Shown here: positions 40,359 to 49,528 of the stretch, piece after piece
Layout of the letters: each line of letters opens with the position of its first letter
How positions within the stretch are numbered: the first letter of the stretch is position 1
Assembly: GCA_977017575.1 (NCBI GenBank)
Contig: CDRNVI010000077.1
Coordinates: 1 to 64,000 of the forward strand
Source: Paramoeba atlantica
Lineage: Eukaryota; Discosea
Reading direction: 5' to 3'
DNA length: 64,000 bases
Made by a program: the position numbers and the translations under genes
Notes under the pieces: generated by a model
Seen by the model: only the letters and a program-made list of their open reading frames with translations
Databases searched by the model: none
Told to the model about the DNA's origin: nothing

Positions 40359-41088
40359 GAGCATATTTTGATGAACCCGATGTACGTTCCGCCACGTCGG
40401 ATTTATTGAAAAGTTTAAGTGTTTTACTATTTTGTATATTCTTTCTGCTTTTTGAAGTCCAGTGTGTCATACGAAGAAGTCGAGATGTATCGACACTATA
40501 AGTACCTACTCGAGAGCCCCTAACTGGTCCACTAAAAAGGACTCAGTGTATTTGTTGTTGTTGTTGTTGTTGTCTGTAGGGGGGGGTGACGTATTTTTCT
40601 GAACTGAATTTACGCTGTCGGTGCACCTGGCTTCCGTTGACGTGGCTCGAGCTGAAAAGGATTTTCTTTGCTTCAGAGCCGCGTGTCTGGACGCATTGTA
40701 TGCTGCTTCTCGCGTGTGGTAGCATGATGTGAGACCCAACCCTCCCTTCTTAATTGGTAGACGTGCGATGTCCATCTGTTGTTTTTGCAATTTACCCAAC
40801 CAGGTTTCTAGGACTTCTTCCACTTGATGGTCGAAGAGCTGTGCGCATTTTTCGGTGGCCGCTGGGCTGTGCACTCTCATGTGAAATTGCTGTCGTACAT
40901 TGACACACTTCGACAGGATTATAAGCGATGCGTTGCTCATGCCCATCGATTTCAGTCGTCTGAATATGTCCTTGTGTTTGTCGACTCGCTGTAGTAACTT
41001 CTCACTTATCGTTTCCTCCTTCCCTATAAACGCTCCAAGAATTTTGGTCGCATCTTCTTCATTCCGGACCCCCACTTCCTTCAAGCTT

Positions 41089-41260
41089 AATAAAAAGTGT
41101 TGTCTTAATAAAAAGTGTTGTCTTAATAAAAAGTGTTGTCTTAATAAAAAGTGTTGTCTTAATAAAAAGTGTGATAGTTTACGAGAGGAAATTTAGACGA
41201 GAACAAATACGAATTTGAAAAGACTCCTTTTTCTCGAATGGCCCTACGAGGCACATAATC
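41089..41260. mobile_element. 172-bp insertion with 8-bp duplication, containing 18-bp repeats
   Basis: TCAAGCTT at 41081-41088 is repeated at 41261-41268, and the interrupted LINE frame (PTSL / LKEVGVRN) continues on both sides. The insert starts with 4.6 copies of AATAAAAAGTGTTGTCTT and continues with GATAGTTTACGAGAGGAAAT, which resembles a YR alpha-repeat end (compare 17517). An eight-base duplication suggests a DNA-transposon-type insertion; terminal inverted repeats are not evident. Confidence 0.65.
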
Positions 41261-42168
41261 TCAAGCTTGTTGGCATCTCTGTACCTTGCAGTCCGCCGAA
41301 CCATACACATTTCTGAGCGGAGAGCTCAATGCTGCTCTCTGCCAGTAATGCTTTCAGGCGTTCAAACGCTTTTGCTATCTCGGAAGGCGTATGTGACGTG
41401 AGATTGATGTCGTCTATGTATGCATGGATTTCGATCTCTGGATGTTCAGCTGCCAGGGTTTCGAGGATCGGTTGGAGATATGCACAAAAATACAGCGTCG
41501 AAAGTGGCGAACCTTGTCGTACTCCGGCTTCGCTAAGAACTTTTCCTGCGAGCGTGCCCTCACTTCCATAAAACAGCAATTCAGAGGCTTCAGCATACTC
41601 GGCTAGGAAGAAACGTTGAAAGGGCTGAAGAGTTGAGAGTCCAAATACATGTTTCGCGATGTCGGCCCGTGACGGTGAGTTGAAAGCATTTTTTAGATCA
41701 ACCGAGAGGATCGACTGACCTTCGCAGTATCGTTCATGCAGCGTGTGGACAATTTTTTCGCAACCTGCCTTTGCCATAATACCTTGTTGCATAGGGGCGA
41801 ATAGCGGCTCAAGCGCGTTTTCGTACCTTTGGAACAAGACTATGCCGGCTAGCTTTCCAAACACTTCGCCCATCGCAACTGGACGAACTCCCCCGTCCGC
41901 TTTTGGTATGGCAATTAGTCGGGCCCTGTTTAGGCGTTGTAGTACTTCACGAGATACAAAACCGTTTATTAAGTCGGCGATCATGTGGCAAAGGTTCAAG
42001 CAACACACTTCATCGTCGAGAAGAAGTCGAAGAACGCTATCCGTCGTTCCCGTGGGACCTGGGCTCACGCCTTTGCTGAGCCGTCGCCCAGCTGCCCTCA
42101 GCTCCTCCACCGAGATACCAGCGATTATTGGGGCTGCTTCCGGAAGATTTTTTTTTTTTTTTTTTACT

Positions 42169-42550
42169 ATGAATTTTTTTTTAATTCCCTTGTAATGAAA
42201 AGAATTGTGCATCATAAATATTATAAGAAAGAAAGAAAGCACTAAGCAAAACAATATCTTCATACCCCTCTTCTATCTGATATTTAATACGTTCAATTCT
42301 ATGCACATTCAAAATTCATATGAATACTGTATGACCGGTCATAACATAACAAAATTAAATAATCCCACAACACTTCTGTCCTCTCCCAGCTTGCGAACGG
42401 GTGACGCGGGGACCACCCATTCGCTCGTCCTACTTCCATTTACAACCCAATCGCACGTTGATGTATTTCAGCGGTGCCTACTCCGCCAAAATAAATCATA
42501 AGGAAATTCCGTATCGCTCACCGTGCCCGTGCTTCTCGATATTCACTGCT
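42169..42550 (-). mobile_element. YR retroelement 3' piece (beta repeat and flank)
   Basis: AT-rich beta-like sequence up to 42388, then the core GCGAACGGGTGACGCGGGGA followed by CCACCCATTCGC (an inverted pair, GCGAACGGGTG against CACCCATTCGC). About 150 bp of the element's inner flank run up to 42550. The same inner flank recurs at 45041-45207. A fossil fragment between poly(A) tracts. Confidence 0.6.
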
Positions 42551-42558
42551 ACATTTTA

Positions 42559-42740
42559 TTTTTTTTTTGCAATCAAATTAGCAATTTCACATGTTGTAGC
42601 CCAAAACTAGTAATTCAACCTGCCTTAAGTTATTTATGATTTTGATAACAATAATAATAAAAAGAAGCAATTTATGCCCAATTCATTCGCGCGTTCCGGA
42701 TCGGGTCTTTCGACCACTCCTCGGCCTGACTTGTGAACCC
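42559..42740 (-). repeat. R repeat copy (partial)
   Basis: Shares GCAATCAAATTAGCAATTTC and the TTCGCGCGTTCCGGATCGGG block with R copies at 29619 and 34885. It is bounded on both sides by T-runs (42551-42558 and 42741-42758). Confidence 0.6.
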
Positions 42741-43090
42741 CTTTTTTTTTTTTTTTTTTTTTGAATGTACGGTATCACTTTCTTACTTACTTTCCTACTT
42801 ACTTTACTTCGCCCTTATCAACTTCGCCCGCTTCTCTCCCTTATCTCCACCCCCAAAAGAAACCATCCGCGACTTCCCGACTTCACCCGCTTCTTTCCCT
42901 CACTTCCCCCCCCCCGAGCATCCATCCGCGCCTTCCAAACTTTGCCCTCCTCTTTCCCTCACTTCCCCCCACTTTTTTTTTTTTTTAAAGGTTTGAAGGC
43001 TGTTTCTTTTCGAAGCTGTTCTAATCGAAGGCTGTTTTTTTTTTTTTTTTCTAATTTTTTTTGGTTTTTTTGGACTTTTTTTTTTTTTGA
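42741..43090 (-). repeat. short truncated retro-tails separated by poly(A)
   Basis: T-runs at 42741-42758, 42974-42986, 43034-43050 and 43077-43090 (poly(A) on the minus strand) separate pieces of about 30-215 bp. The piece at 42768-42970 is pyrimidine-rich with repeated CTTC(T)CCCTCACTTCCCCCC. No coding potential. It looks like a pile of extreme 5' truncations. Confidence 0.55.
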
Positions 43091-43783
43091 TAGCAATAGA
43101 TGACGATAGCAATGTGTTTTGCATTTATTACAACTGTCCAATTACGTATCCAAAAGTCTTAATCCCGAAACTAGCAAACCAAAAACTAGCAAACCCCTAC
43201 CTCCCTTCAAAACGCCAACCCCGTACCTTAAAATCTGCAGGGAATCCGGACGCTGGCCACATCCCCCCATCATAGAAAAGGGCCCCCCTCCCAAGAAAAC
43301 TCCCAAGAAAAGCCGCGGGTTCCACGAAGACTACTCTTCGTTCCCGTACCCATTAACACAGATATCGGGGGAGGCTGCGGGGAGGCGCAGTACAAGCATA
43401 CGAGCTTGTGTCCTCATGAGGGCGACGTTCAGCGTTGTCACCAGTTGATGAAGGGCTTCACCCTTCGAGAGTCCCCCGGAGTACGCTGACCGTGAAGCAG
43501 CTACCTCCTTGAGAATGGCGAAGGCACTGGGACTCCATGCCCCGTAGGTCTCCACCACCATAGCACCAAACCTGTGGCGTGCGGCTTCTGCTTCCTCTCT
43601 TTGTTTCTTTTTGTTTTCCGTCGCGTAGCGCTCCGCGAAAGACCCCGCTGCCACCCAGTTAGCGTCACGGACTAAGTCCGTATACTTTGGCTGCTGGACG
43701 TGAGTGACAGCGAAGTCTAATACGAGAGACTGGCCTACGTCGAATGTGGAAAGAAATACGTCCGCTGGCCTGGTAAGGCTGTT
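43091..43783 (-). pseudogene. family B LINE copy B4, last 150 codons and 3' UTR
   Basis: From 43775 to 43331 it encodes the RLE end (TRPADVFLSTFDVGQ, VLDFAVTHVQQPKY, GYGNEE stop), almost identical to B1 at the nucleotide level, followed by the same 3' UTR. It is 5'-truncated inside the endonuclease motif and preceded by the poly(A) of B3 (T-run 43784-43802). The near identity to B1 means recent mobility. Confidence 0.8.
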
Positions 43784-43802
43784 TTTTTTTTTTTTTTTTT
43801 TT

Positions 43803-45015
43803 GCAATAAATAGGGGGGGAGAAGTATAAAACGCGGCATTGCCTCTATATTTTTACTCAGTAGACGAACCAAGTAGGTCCATTGGGGGGGGGTATATGAT
43901 TTGTAAACAAGCAATCAAATTAGCAATTTCACATTATTATTTTTTTAAAGTTAGGCTCAAAATAAAAACAAGCAACTGTACGAAAAGTAAAAGAATGTTC
44001 AACCGAGCAAACGGCCCAAAAAACAGCAAATAAGAACCCGTTCCCACCCCCCAAAAAAAAACCTTCCCCAAAAAACGAATACCCAAAGCCCCAAAAAGAA
44101 ACCACCCGAGAAAACCAGCAAATAGAAACGAGGCCTCCTCCCTTGACACCGACTCCTTCACTTTCCTACTGAGCTCCTACTCCTCTTTTCCGTAACCTAA
44201 GAGCACTGTGTCAGGGACCGCCGCTGGGGATCGTAATACAAGCATGCGAGCTTGCGACCTCATGAGGGTAATGTTGAGAGATGAAAGGAGGTGATGCAAG
44301 GCATCGCTTTTAGGGAGGGTATCCCCTGAGGTCGCCATCTTTCTAGTTGAAATTTCCCTAAGAACCGCCATGGCGCTGGGACTCCAGGCGCCATAGGACT
44401 CTACTACCATTGCCGCGAACTTGTACCCAGCCGTGTTAGCCTCTTCCCGTTGTCTTCTCTTGTTTTCGGTAGCATAGCGCTCCGCAAATGACCCGGCCGT
44501 CACCCCGTTAGCGTCACGGACTGAGTCCGTATATTTTTGTTGCTGTACATGGGTGACGGCAAAGTCAAGCACAAGACCCTCGCCAAGCCCGAAATTTTTG
44601 ATGAAGACATCACCAGGCCTGGTGAGGGCGCCCCCCGGCCCCTTGTTTCCCAAGCTCATTTCCCTCTGGGTAGTGAACCCAGCCTTAGAACATTCAGAAG
44701 AAAATTCTGCGGCCAGGGCATTATGCCGCGAGGTGATACCATGTCCACTTTTGCAAGCCAATGCGTGATCGCCCTCAGGACCCAACGGTTGGGTGCACTT
44801 CTCCATGGGACAAGATCGGGGACCCGGATATATTTGCTCCCCTAGCCACCAACGTACCAGAGTCCGAAACTCGGTTGGGGTATAAGCGTGGCCGTTCTTT
44901 TTCGACGGCAATATAAAAGCCCATTCTGCTGCTCCGTGCCCCGTTTCCGAAATCCATCGAGCCCTCGTACGTGGGTCAGCGAGGGAGAGTGCTTGATGAA
45001 ACTCGTGAGATGAGA
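43803..45015 (-). pseudogene. family B LINE copy B3, 5'-truncated
   Basis: Coding 45008-44177 (about 277 codons): HEFHQALSLADPRTRARWIS, the cysteine/histidine cluster CPMEKCTQPL...GDHALACKSGHG and the RLE core RPGDVFIKNFGLGEGLVLDF (P-x-D-X14-D), ending VLLGYGKEE. The sequence diverges clearly from B1, so it is another subfamily. The last part of the 3' UTR (43945-43803) equals the tail of R repeats, and it ends in poly(A) at 43784. The upstream junction is the poly(A) of the next unit (T-run 45016-45040). Confidence 0.8.
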
Positions 45016-45040
45016 TTTTTTTTTTCTTTTTTTTTTTTTT

Positions 45041-45207
45041 GCTTGCGAACGGGTGACGCGGGGACCACCCATTCGCTCGTCCTACTTCCATTTACAACCC
45101 AATCGCACGTTGATGTATTTCAGCGGTGCCTACTCCGCCAAAATAAATCATAAGGAAATTCCGTATCGCTCACCGTGCCCGTGCTTCTCGATATTCACTG
45201 CTACATT
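45041..45207 (-). mobile_element. polyadenylated 3' piece of a YR retroelement RNA
   Basis: 167 bp matching 42388-42550 and ending, on the minus strand, at GTCACCCGTTCGCAAGC directly followed by an A-tract. The end therefore falls in the recombination core of a YR element. The poly(A) suggests that a YR element transcript was polyadenylated here and copied into DNA by LINE machinery. Confidence 0.5.
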
Positions 45208-45226
45208 TTTTTTTTTTTTTTTTTTG

Positions 45227-48200
45227 AGTATGAGTTCTAACTTTCTATGAATGTACGGTATCAGTTTTTTTTGTTTTTTTTCAAATTTATCTCTATAAAT
45301 CAATCTACAACAAATCACTCTATTTGACGAAACCAAACCAAAGAAAAGAAAAAGAAAAAAAAAAAATGCATCACCCTCTAATTCAGGAGCAGAGGTGGAT
45401 CCGGGTCATCTTCTGCCATCCGCGCCACCATCATACGAGCCTGAACTCGCATTAAAGTGACATTCAAGTCACGGATGAGATTTGCCGTCGCTGTTCCCCT
45501 GTCCATCGTCCCTTGGGACGTAGCAGAGCGCCACGCTCCAACCTTCTTAAGCACAGCGAGGGCGCTGTCGGACCACGAGCCATAGGAGCCTACGACCATG
45601 GCCGCGAAGTCGTACCCAGCAGTCTCGGCGTCCCGTCGCTGCACCTGCTTATGGCTTGTGGCATAGCTCTCGGCGAATGATCCCGCCGTCACCCCGTTAG
45701 CGTTACGGACGAGGTCCGCGTATTTGGGTTGCTGAACGTGGGTAACGGCGAAATCAAGCACCAGAGACTTGCCTAAGCCAATGCTGGGCAAAACGACATC
45801 ACCAGGCCTCGTGGGCGCTCCAGCGGGACCGCGATTGCCAAGACTTACCTCCCGTTGGGGGGCGAGGTGCGCCTTACTGCAGAAATCGACAAATTGACAC
45901 GCCAGCGCGTTGTGGCGCGTCATGATGCCATGTCCACACTTACAGGACACGGCATGGTCGCCTTTTGGTCCCAACGGTTGCTGACACCTCCCCATAGGAC
46001 AGGGCCGCGTTCCGGGGTAAATGTCTGCTCCCAACCACCAGCGGGACAAGGCGCGAAACTCAGTAGGAGTGTAAGAGTATCCTCTCTCCTTGGAGGGAAT
46101 AACGAATGCCCAACTCGCGGCCCCTCTCCCAGTTTGCGAAATCAAACGTGCGCGTGTGTTGAAGTCTGCTGCCTCATATGCTGAAGAAAATTCCCGGTCG
46201 CCTATCTCGCGACAAAGGTGTTTCTGTCGCGGGATAATCAGCTTTTCATTCATCCCGGCATCTAGGCTGTGATCATGGTGTGCATTGAGAGGGTTGGTTG
46301 ATGCGTTATAATCTTTGTGGATTAGTGCCTCCTGTATTTTGCCGGTTGTCGAATCCACCAAAGTCTTTCCCGCCTGGCGGTTAACACGCTCCACTGCCTC
46401 GGAAAACCATTTCGCCTCGGACGGTGCCCAGTCATCTTGAGAACCCGCAAAGGCTGCTGAAGAGACATAAGCTGCAGATGAATGTATAACGGAGGATCTT
46501 AGGCCAAAACCACCGTGTCTCTTGTCGCGTTGGATTTGTGCTCGTGCCGGGGCGTCTAGAGGACAGAGTATAAGCTCCGTAGCGCGGAGCACGGCGTTAT
46601 CAAGCCTCTGACAGAGGTCTACCATGTATTTTGGTGGCGTTGTGCGGAGGGAGTAGACTAATTGGCAAAAGCCAGCGCAGTGGCGAATTAGCGTGAGGGC
46701 TACCTGTGGGTCTTCTAGTATGCCTATCGCCTTTAGAGTTGCTTCCGCAGGTTCGATCGCAAACTCACGTAGGTATTCAATACAGAACTCTTCTGACCCT
46801 ACTGGGCTACCCAAAATGCTAAAGTTTCCTTCGTGATTTTTCATTCTGGCTGGGATGGTAGTGAATGAGTCCGTGCAATGCGAGGATACCGGATGAGATA
46901 TTATCTCGCATTTACTCGCATTAAGATGGAGCCCCCACTGAGGTCCCGCACATGCTATAGCATCCAACGCCCTCCGTACGCTGTCGCATTTTCCGGCTAA
47001 AACACCGTCATCGAGATACCAAAGGTGCAAGAGGAGTCCGCTGGGCACTTCATTCTCGATCAGTTCAGTAATCTCTCGCAGAACCATGGAGAAAAGGAGG
47101 GGCCCTAAAGGGTCCCCCTGTTGAACTCCTTCGGTGGAGGCAACTGTTTGAGAACCATATGTGAGTGCGCTATCGGTGGAGTAGCACCAATTTATCCAAG
47201 GAGTCAACTCGGGGAAGTGCTTTTCTGATAGAGATATGAACGCCGCCCTGGAAACCGTATTGAATGCGTTACGAAGGTCCACCTTGCATAAGACAAATTC
47301 TGGGTCATTCTTTGTGGACTCCACCACTTGGCGGCAGAGGTGGATAACCCTTTCGGAGCCAGATGCCGTTGCCACACCATATTGACGTCCTTGGAAAAGT
47401 GTGCTAGCTTTGGACTTTACAACAGAGCAGGCAGTCTTGCTGACCATGCGGCGCAACGTTTCCCCTGCTGCGATAGGTCTTACATCATTTTGCCCTTTCT
47501 GCAATGCACACAATCGAGCCCCTGCGTAATATTGTTGTGCTTCAACTGGAGCCTTACCGGCGAGTAGGTGATTGGCAAGCTTTGTGAGACTCTCGAGGGG
47601 ATGAACATCCGTGTCAGTTCCAGCGAATAATGCCGCTTGTATGTGTTCCGCTCGTAGCGCCATGGTTCCACCTGAGGAGCCCCTTTTAAAGCTTTGGATC
47701 GCCTTTCGTACATCATCCTCATTGACAGTCAAGGAAATGATTTCGTTGGAGGACGGTGCGCTTTGGCGTAGTGGACCGAACAGCCGGCTCGGGTGCTTGG
47801 TGACTAGTTTGTTATATGTCTCCTCATTGTCGGGTGCCATTGGCGCCGAAGTGAGTGCAGCTATTCCTCGAGAAACTTCTCCTTGACGGACCAGTAGTTC
47901 GGAGCGAATCGCTTTCTTTTCCTCATCCAGTAGTGTACCTGCTCCGGATCCTTGCTTCCTCTTCTTCTGGTGTTCAAGTACAGCTTCTTTCCACAGGGCT
48001 GAATATTCGTGTGCTTCCCAGCGATCCAGACATTTCCGCACGTGGGAGGCGTACGAGCTATTTCCCTTTCGTCCTCTTCTATGCGGGGCTGGAAGGACAC
48101 ATTTCGGAAGCATCGCTAGTCGTGTCCATGCAGCGACGGTGTTCTCCCTCTCAGCTGTTGCGGCGGTGGCTGTTAGGACCGTATCCCACTGGCGTCGGCA

Positions 48201-48720
48201 TCGGAAAGGAACGTCTTTGGACGTGGTCATAGGTGTTGTACAGACGGCTCTTAGGCTAGGGAAACATGGTGGGTCTATAGTGGGCGGTAAGCTAGATTCC
48301 TCTGGCGTCTCTGAAGGGTACGCGGGGTCAGGAAAATCTGTTGTTGGTGATGGCTGTGTGGGAGGTGGGTCCGCCCCGTAGCATTGAATTGAATGGGCTT
48401 CCTTCTTGGTCAACACAAAATGTTTGTTGCACACCGTGCAAAGAAATCTGCCTTCACGTGCCCACCACTCTAGCGGTATGCCTTCGGCGTGTCGGGAGGC
48501 CACATGATTATAAAAAGCTTGCCATTTGCCGCCGTGGGATTGTGCGGACCACGCACATCCGTCTGCCGGACAGTACCGACGTTCCGGGAGGGGCGGGTCC
48601 ACCGCAGAATGAAGAGGTGGCACGACAGCTTCCGTTGCAGGACCAGCTAGAGTCAGTGCGGTGAGGGTCGCATAGTACGGTCTCCTGAGTTGAGTCAGTC
48701 TCGTCGGTTGGGGATACAGG
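45227..48720 (-). mobile_element. family B LINE copy B2, almost complete
   Basis: Contains the coding region 48623-45378 and a 150-bp 3' UTR with A-rich segments, ending in poly(A) (T-run 45208-45226). The 5' end is joined near 48720 to a gag fragment of a YR element. There is no SL relic, so the copy is mildly 5'-truncated. Confidence 0.75.
45378..48623 (-). CDS. family B LINE polyprotein, copy B2 (zinc fingers + RT + RLE)
   Basis: Uninterrupted frame of about 1081 codons. Two C2H2-like fingers are near the N-terminus (CPADGCAWSAQ...FYNHVASRHAE and FLCTVCNKHFVLTKKEAH). RT motifs are RPIAAGE, KVDLRNAFNTVSRA, GVQQGDPLGPLLFS and catalytic YLDD at about 535. The C-terminal endonuclease has CPMGRCQQPL...GDHAVSCKCGHG and RPGDVVLPSIGLGKSLVLDF (P-x-D-X14-D) near 938. 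The frame extends upstream past GTG 48623 to a stop near 48714 without any ATG. The native N-terminus, about 220 residues longer in B1, is therefore missing. Otherwise intact; it could supply RT and endonuclease only if expressed from another start. Confidence 0.85.
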   Translation of the reverse strand: MPPLHSAVDPPLPERRYCPADGCAWSAQSHGGKWQAFYNHVASRHAEGIPLEWWAREGRFLCTVCNKHFVLTKKEAHSIQCYGADPPPTQPSPTTDFPDPAYPSETPEESSLPPTIDPPCFPSLRAVCTTPMTTSKDVPFRCRRQWDTVLTATAATAERENTVAAWTRLAMLPKCVLPAPHRRGRKGNSSYASHVRKCLDRWEAHEYSALWKEAVLEHQKKRKQGSGAGTLLDEEKKAIRSELLVRQGEVSRGIAALTSAPMAPDNEETYNKLVTKHPSRLFGPLRQSAPSSNEIISLTVNEDDVRKAIQSFKRGSSGGTMALRAEHIQAALFAGTDTDVHPLESLTKLANHLLAGKAPVEAQQYYAGARLCALQKGQNDVRPIAAGETLRRMVSKTACSVVKSKASTLFQGRQYGVATASGSERVIHLCRQVVESTKNDPEFVLCKVDLRNAFNTVSRAAFISLSEKHFPELTPWINWCYSTDSALTYGSQTVASTEGVQQGDPLGPLLFSMVLREITELIENEVPSGLLLHLWYLDDGVLAGKCDSVRRALDAIACAGPQWGLHLNASKCEIISHPVSSHCTDSFTTIPARMKNHEGNFSILGSPVGSEEFCIEYLREFAIEPAEATLKAIGILEDPQVALTLIRHCAGFCQLVYSLRTTPPKYMVDLCQRLDNAVLRATELILCPLDAPARAQIQRDKRHGGFGLRSSVIHSSAAYVSSAAFAGSQDDWAPSEAKWFSEAVERVNRQAGKTLVDSTTGKIQEALIHKDYNASTNPLNAHHDHSLDAGMNEKLIIPRQKHLCREIGDREFSSAYEAADFNTRARLISQTGRGAASWAFVIPSKERGYSYTPTEFRALSRWWLGADIYPGTRPCPMGRCQQPLGPKGDHAVSCKCGHGIMTRHNALACQFVDFCSKAHLAPQREVSLGNRGPAGAPTRPGDVVLPSIGLGKSLVLDFAVTHVQQPKYADLVRNANGVTAGSFAESYATSHKQVQRRDAETAGYDFAAMVVGSYGSWSDSALAVLKKVGAWRSATSQGTMDRGTATANLIRDLNVTLMRVQARMMVARMAEDDPDPPLLLN

Positions 48721-48736
48721 AATCAATAACTCAAAG

Positions 48737-48976
48737 CTAGGAGGATTGCTCAAGGGGAGTCTCAAATTTTGGGCGTGAAACTTGCGTTCCTGAAGTAGAA
48801 AACGATTGGACTCGGGTGTACAGTTTTTGTCGTTCGACTAACTGATCGGTCACATGATGATAAAATTTGTCCTCTGGGCGTACATCTTTCTCCATTTTCT
48901 GGTGGACGAGATCAACGTCAACTCGGCGCGCCCGCCAGTAAGCATCCCGAAGGGTTTGAATTATTCCGCGTCCCAT
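48737..48976 (-). mobile_element. YR retroelement gag-like fragment
   Basis: Encodes GRGIIQTLRDAYWRARRVDV and EDKFYHHVTDQLVERQKLY, matching AIIQSLRDAYWRACKVDVEA and HDKFFQHVTDQLSEREKYR in the gag-like ORF of Y1 (53824-53066). A short broken fossil between B2 and LINE A11. Confidence 0.7.
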
Positions 48977-49036
48977 CTCGAGATAGACCCTGTTGTCTCT
49001 TTGCTTTGTTGTTGATTTTACTACTTTCTACACTTG

Positions 49037-49528
49037 ATGGGCGTGTTTACGCGCGCCAAGGCGAAAGAAGCAGGTGTAGCACCTGTGATTTTGCCTCTGC
49101 CTGAGACAAAGCGCAAGAAAAAACATCCTCTGCCGCTGCCCGCGACGCCATCTCCTGCGGCTGCGCCCCCAGCCGCGCCGCGTTCTCCGCCCGCCGCGTC
49201 TCCCCCTCCCGCCGCGCTTCCGTCTCCTCCCCCCGTCACGCTGCCTTCGCCTCCCGCCGCGCTGCCTTTTCATCCCACCGAGCCGCCTTCTCCTAAGTCC
49301 TTTGATCGTTCTCTGCGCTCTCCTCCCACCGTGGAGCCGCCATTTCCTCACGATGGGTCACCTTCCCCTCCCCCCGCGGCACATCACGTTGTGCGATCGA
49401 TCGGCACACCCTCGTCAGAAGAACCCTCGATCCGGACCCGAGATGCCCCATCCGGACCCCAGGTGCCCCCTCCGTCGCCGTTAGCACAGCTACCAACGCC
49501 CCTTCATCAGCCACAGAACCCAAAGAAG
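49037..49528 (+). pseudogene. family A LINE copy A11, segment 1 (Pro-rich N-terminus)
   Basis: The ATG at 49037 opens MGVFTRAKAKEAGVAPVILP, the conserved family A start, followed by about 150 Pro/Ala/Ser-rich residues to PQNPKK at 49528. YR element Y1 begins there after AAG. The rest of the gene resumes at 53910. The last few codons of the apparent frame (NCSPGKKH) belong to Y1. The sequence before it (48985-49036) is a T-rich leader without a clear SL. Confidence 0.75.

Larger units (their letters stand above)
39405..42151 (-). pseudogene. family A LINE copy A8/A9, interrupted and rearranged
   Basis: One minus-strand copy in pieces. From 42151: APIIAGISVEELRAAGRRLS and the RT domain with RPVAMGE, VDLKNAFNSPSRAD and catalytic YIDD (to about 41270). 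A 172-bp insertion follows (41089-41260), then the post-RT region (41084-40506) ending in a (CAA)n run. Next come an 18-bp minisatellite (40161-40358) and [20 protein letters not shown] to CPGC (about 39840). A 5' LINE segment starting [16 protein letters not shown] (39785-39660) then replaces the RLE core, and the C-terminal tail ELNGIEVYSQLRKYLDG ends at 39405. The endonuclease catalytic core is missing. The 5' end abuts a poly(A) (T-run 42152-42168). Confidence 0.75.

Noticed and set aside
39640-40470. Single 276-codon protein with a hexapeptide repeat and a poly-Phe run
   Set aside because: It is an accidental in-frame joining of LINE debris, a minisatellite and an A-tract, not a gene.
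42733-43103. Pro/Ser/Phe-rich ORFs between T-runs
   Set aside because: They read through poly(A)/poly(T) tracts and pyrimidine-rich tails of truncated retroelements.
48985-49036. Spliced-leader relic before LINE A11
   Set aside because: CTGTTGTCTCTTTGCTTTGT resembles the SL end only loosely and lacks TTTCTGTACC; treated as an ordinary T-rich leader.
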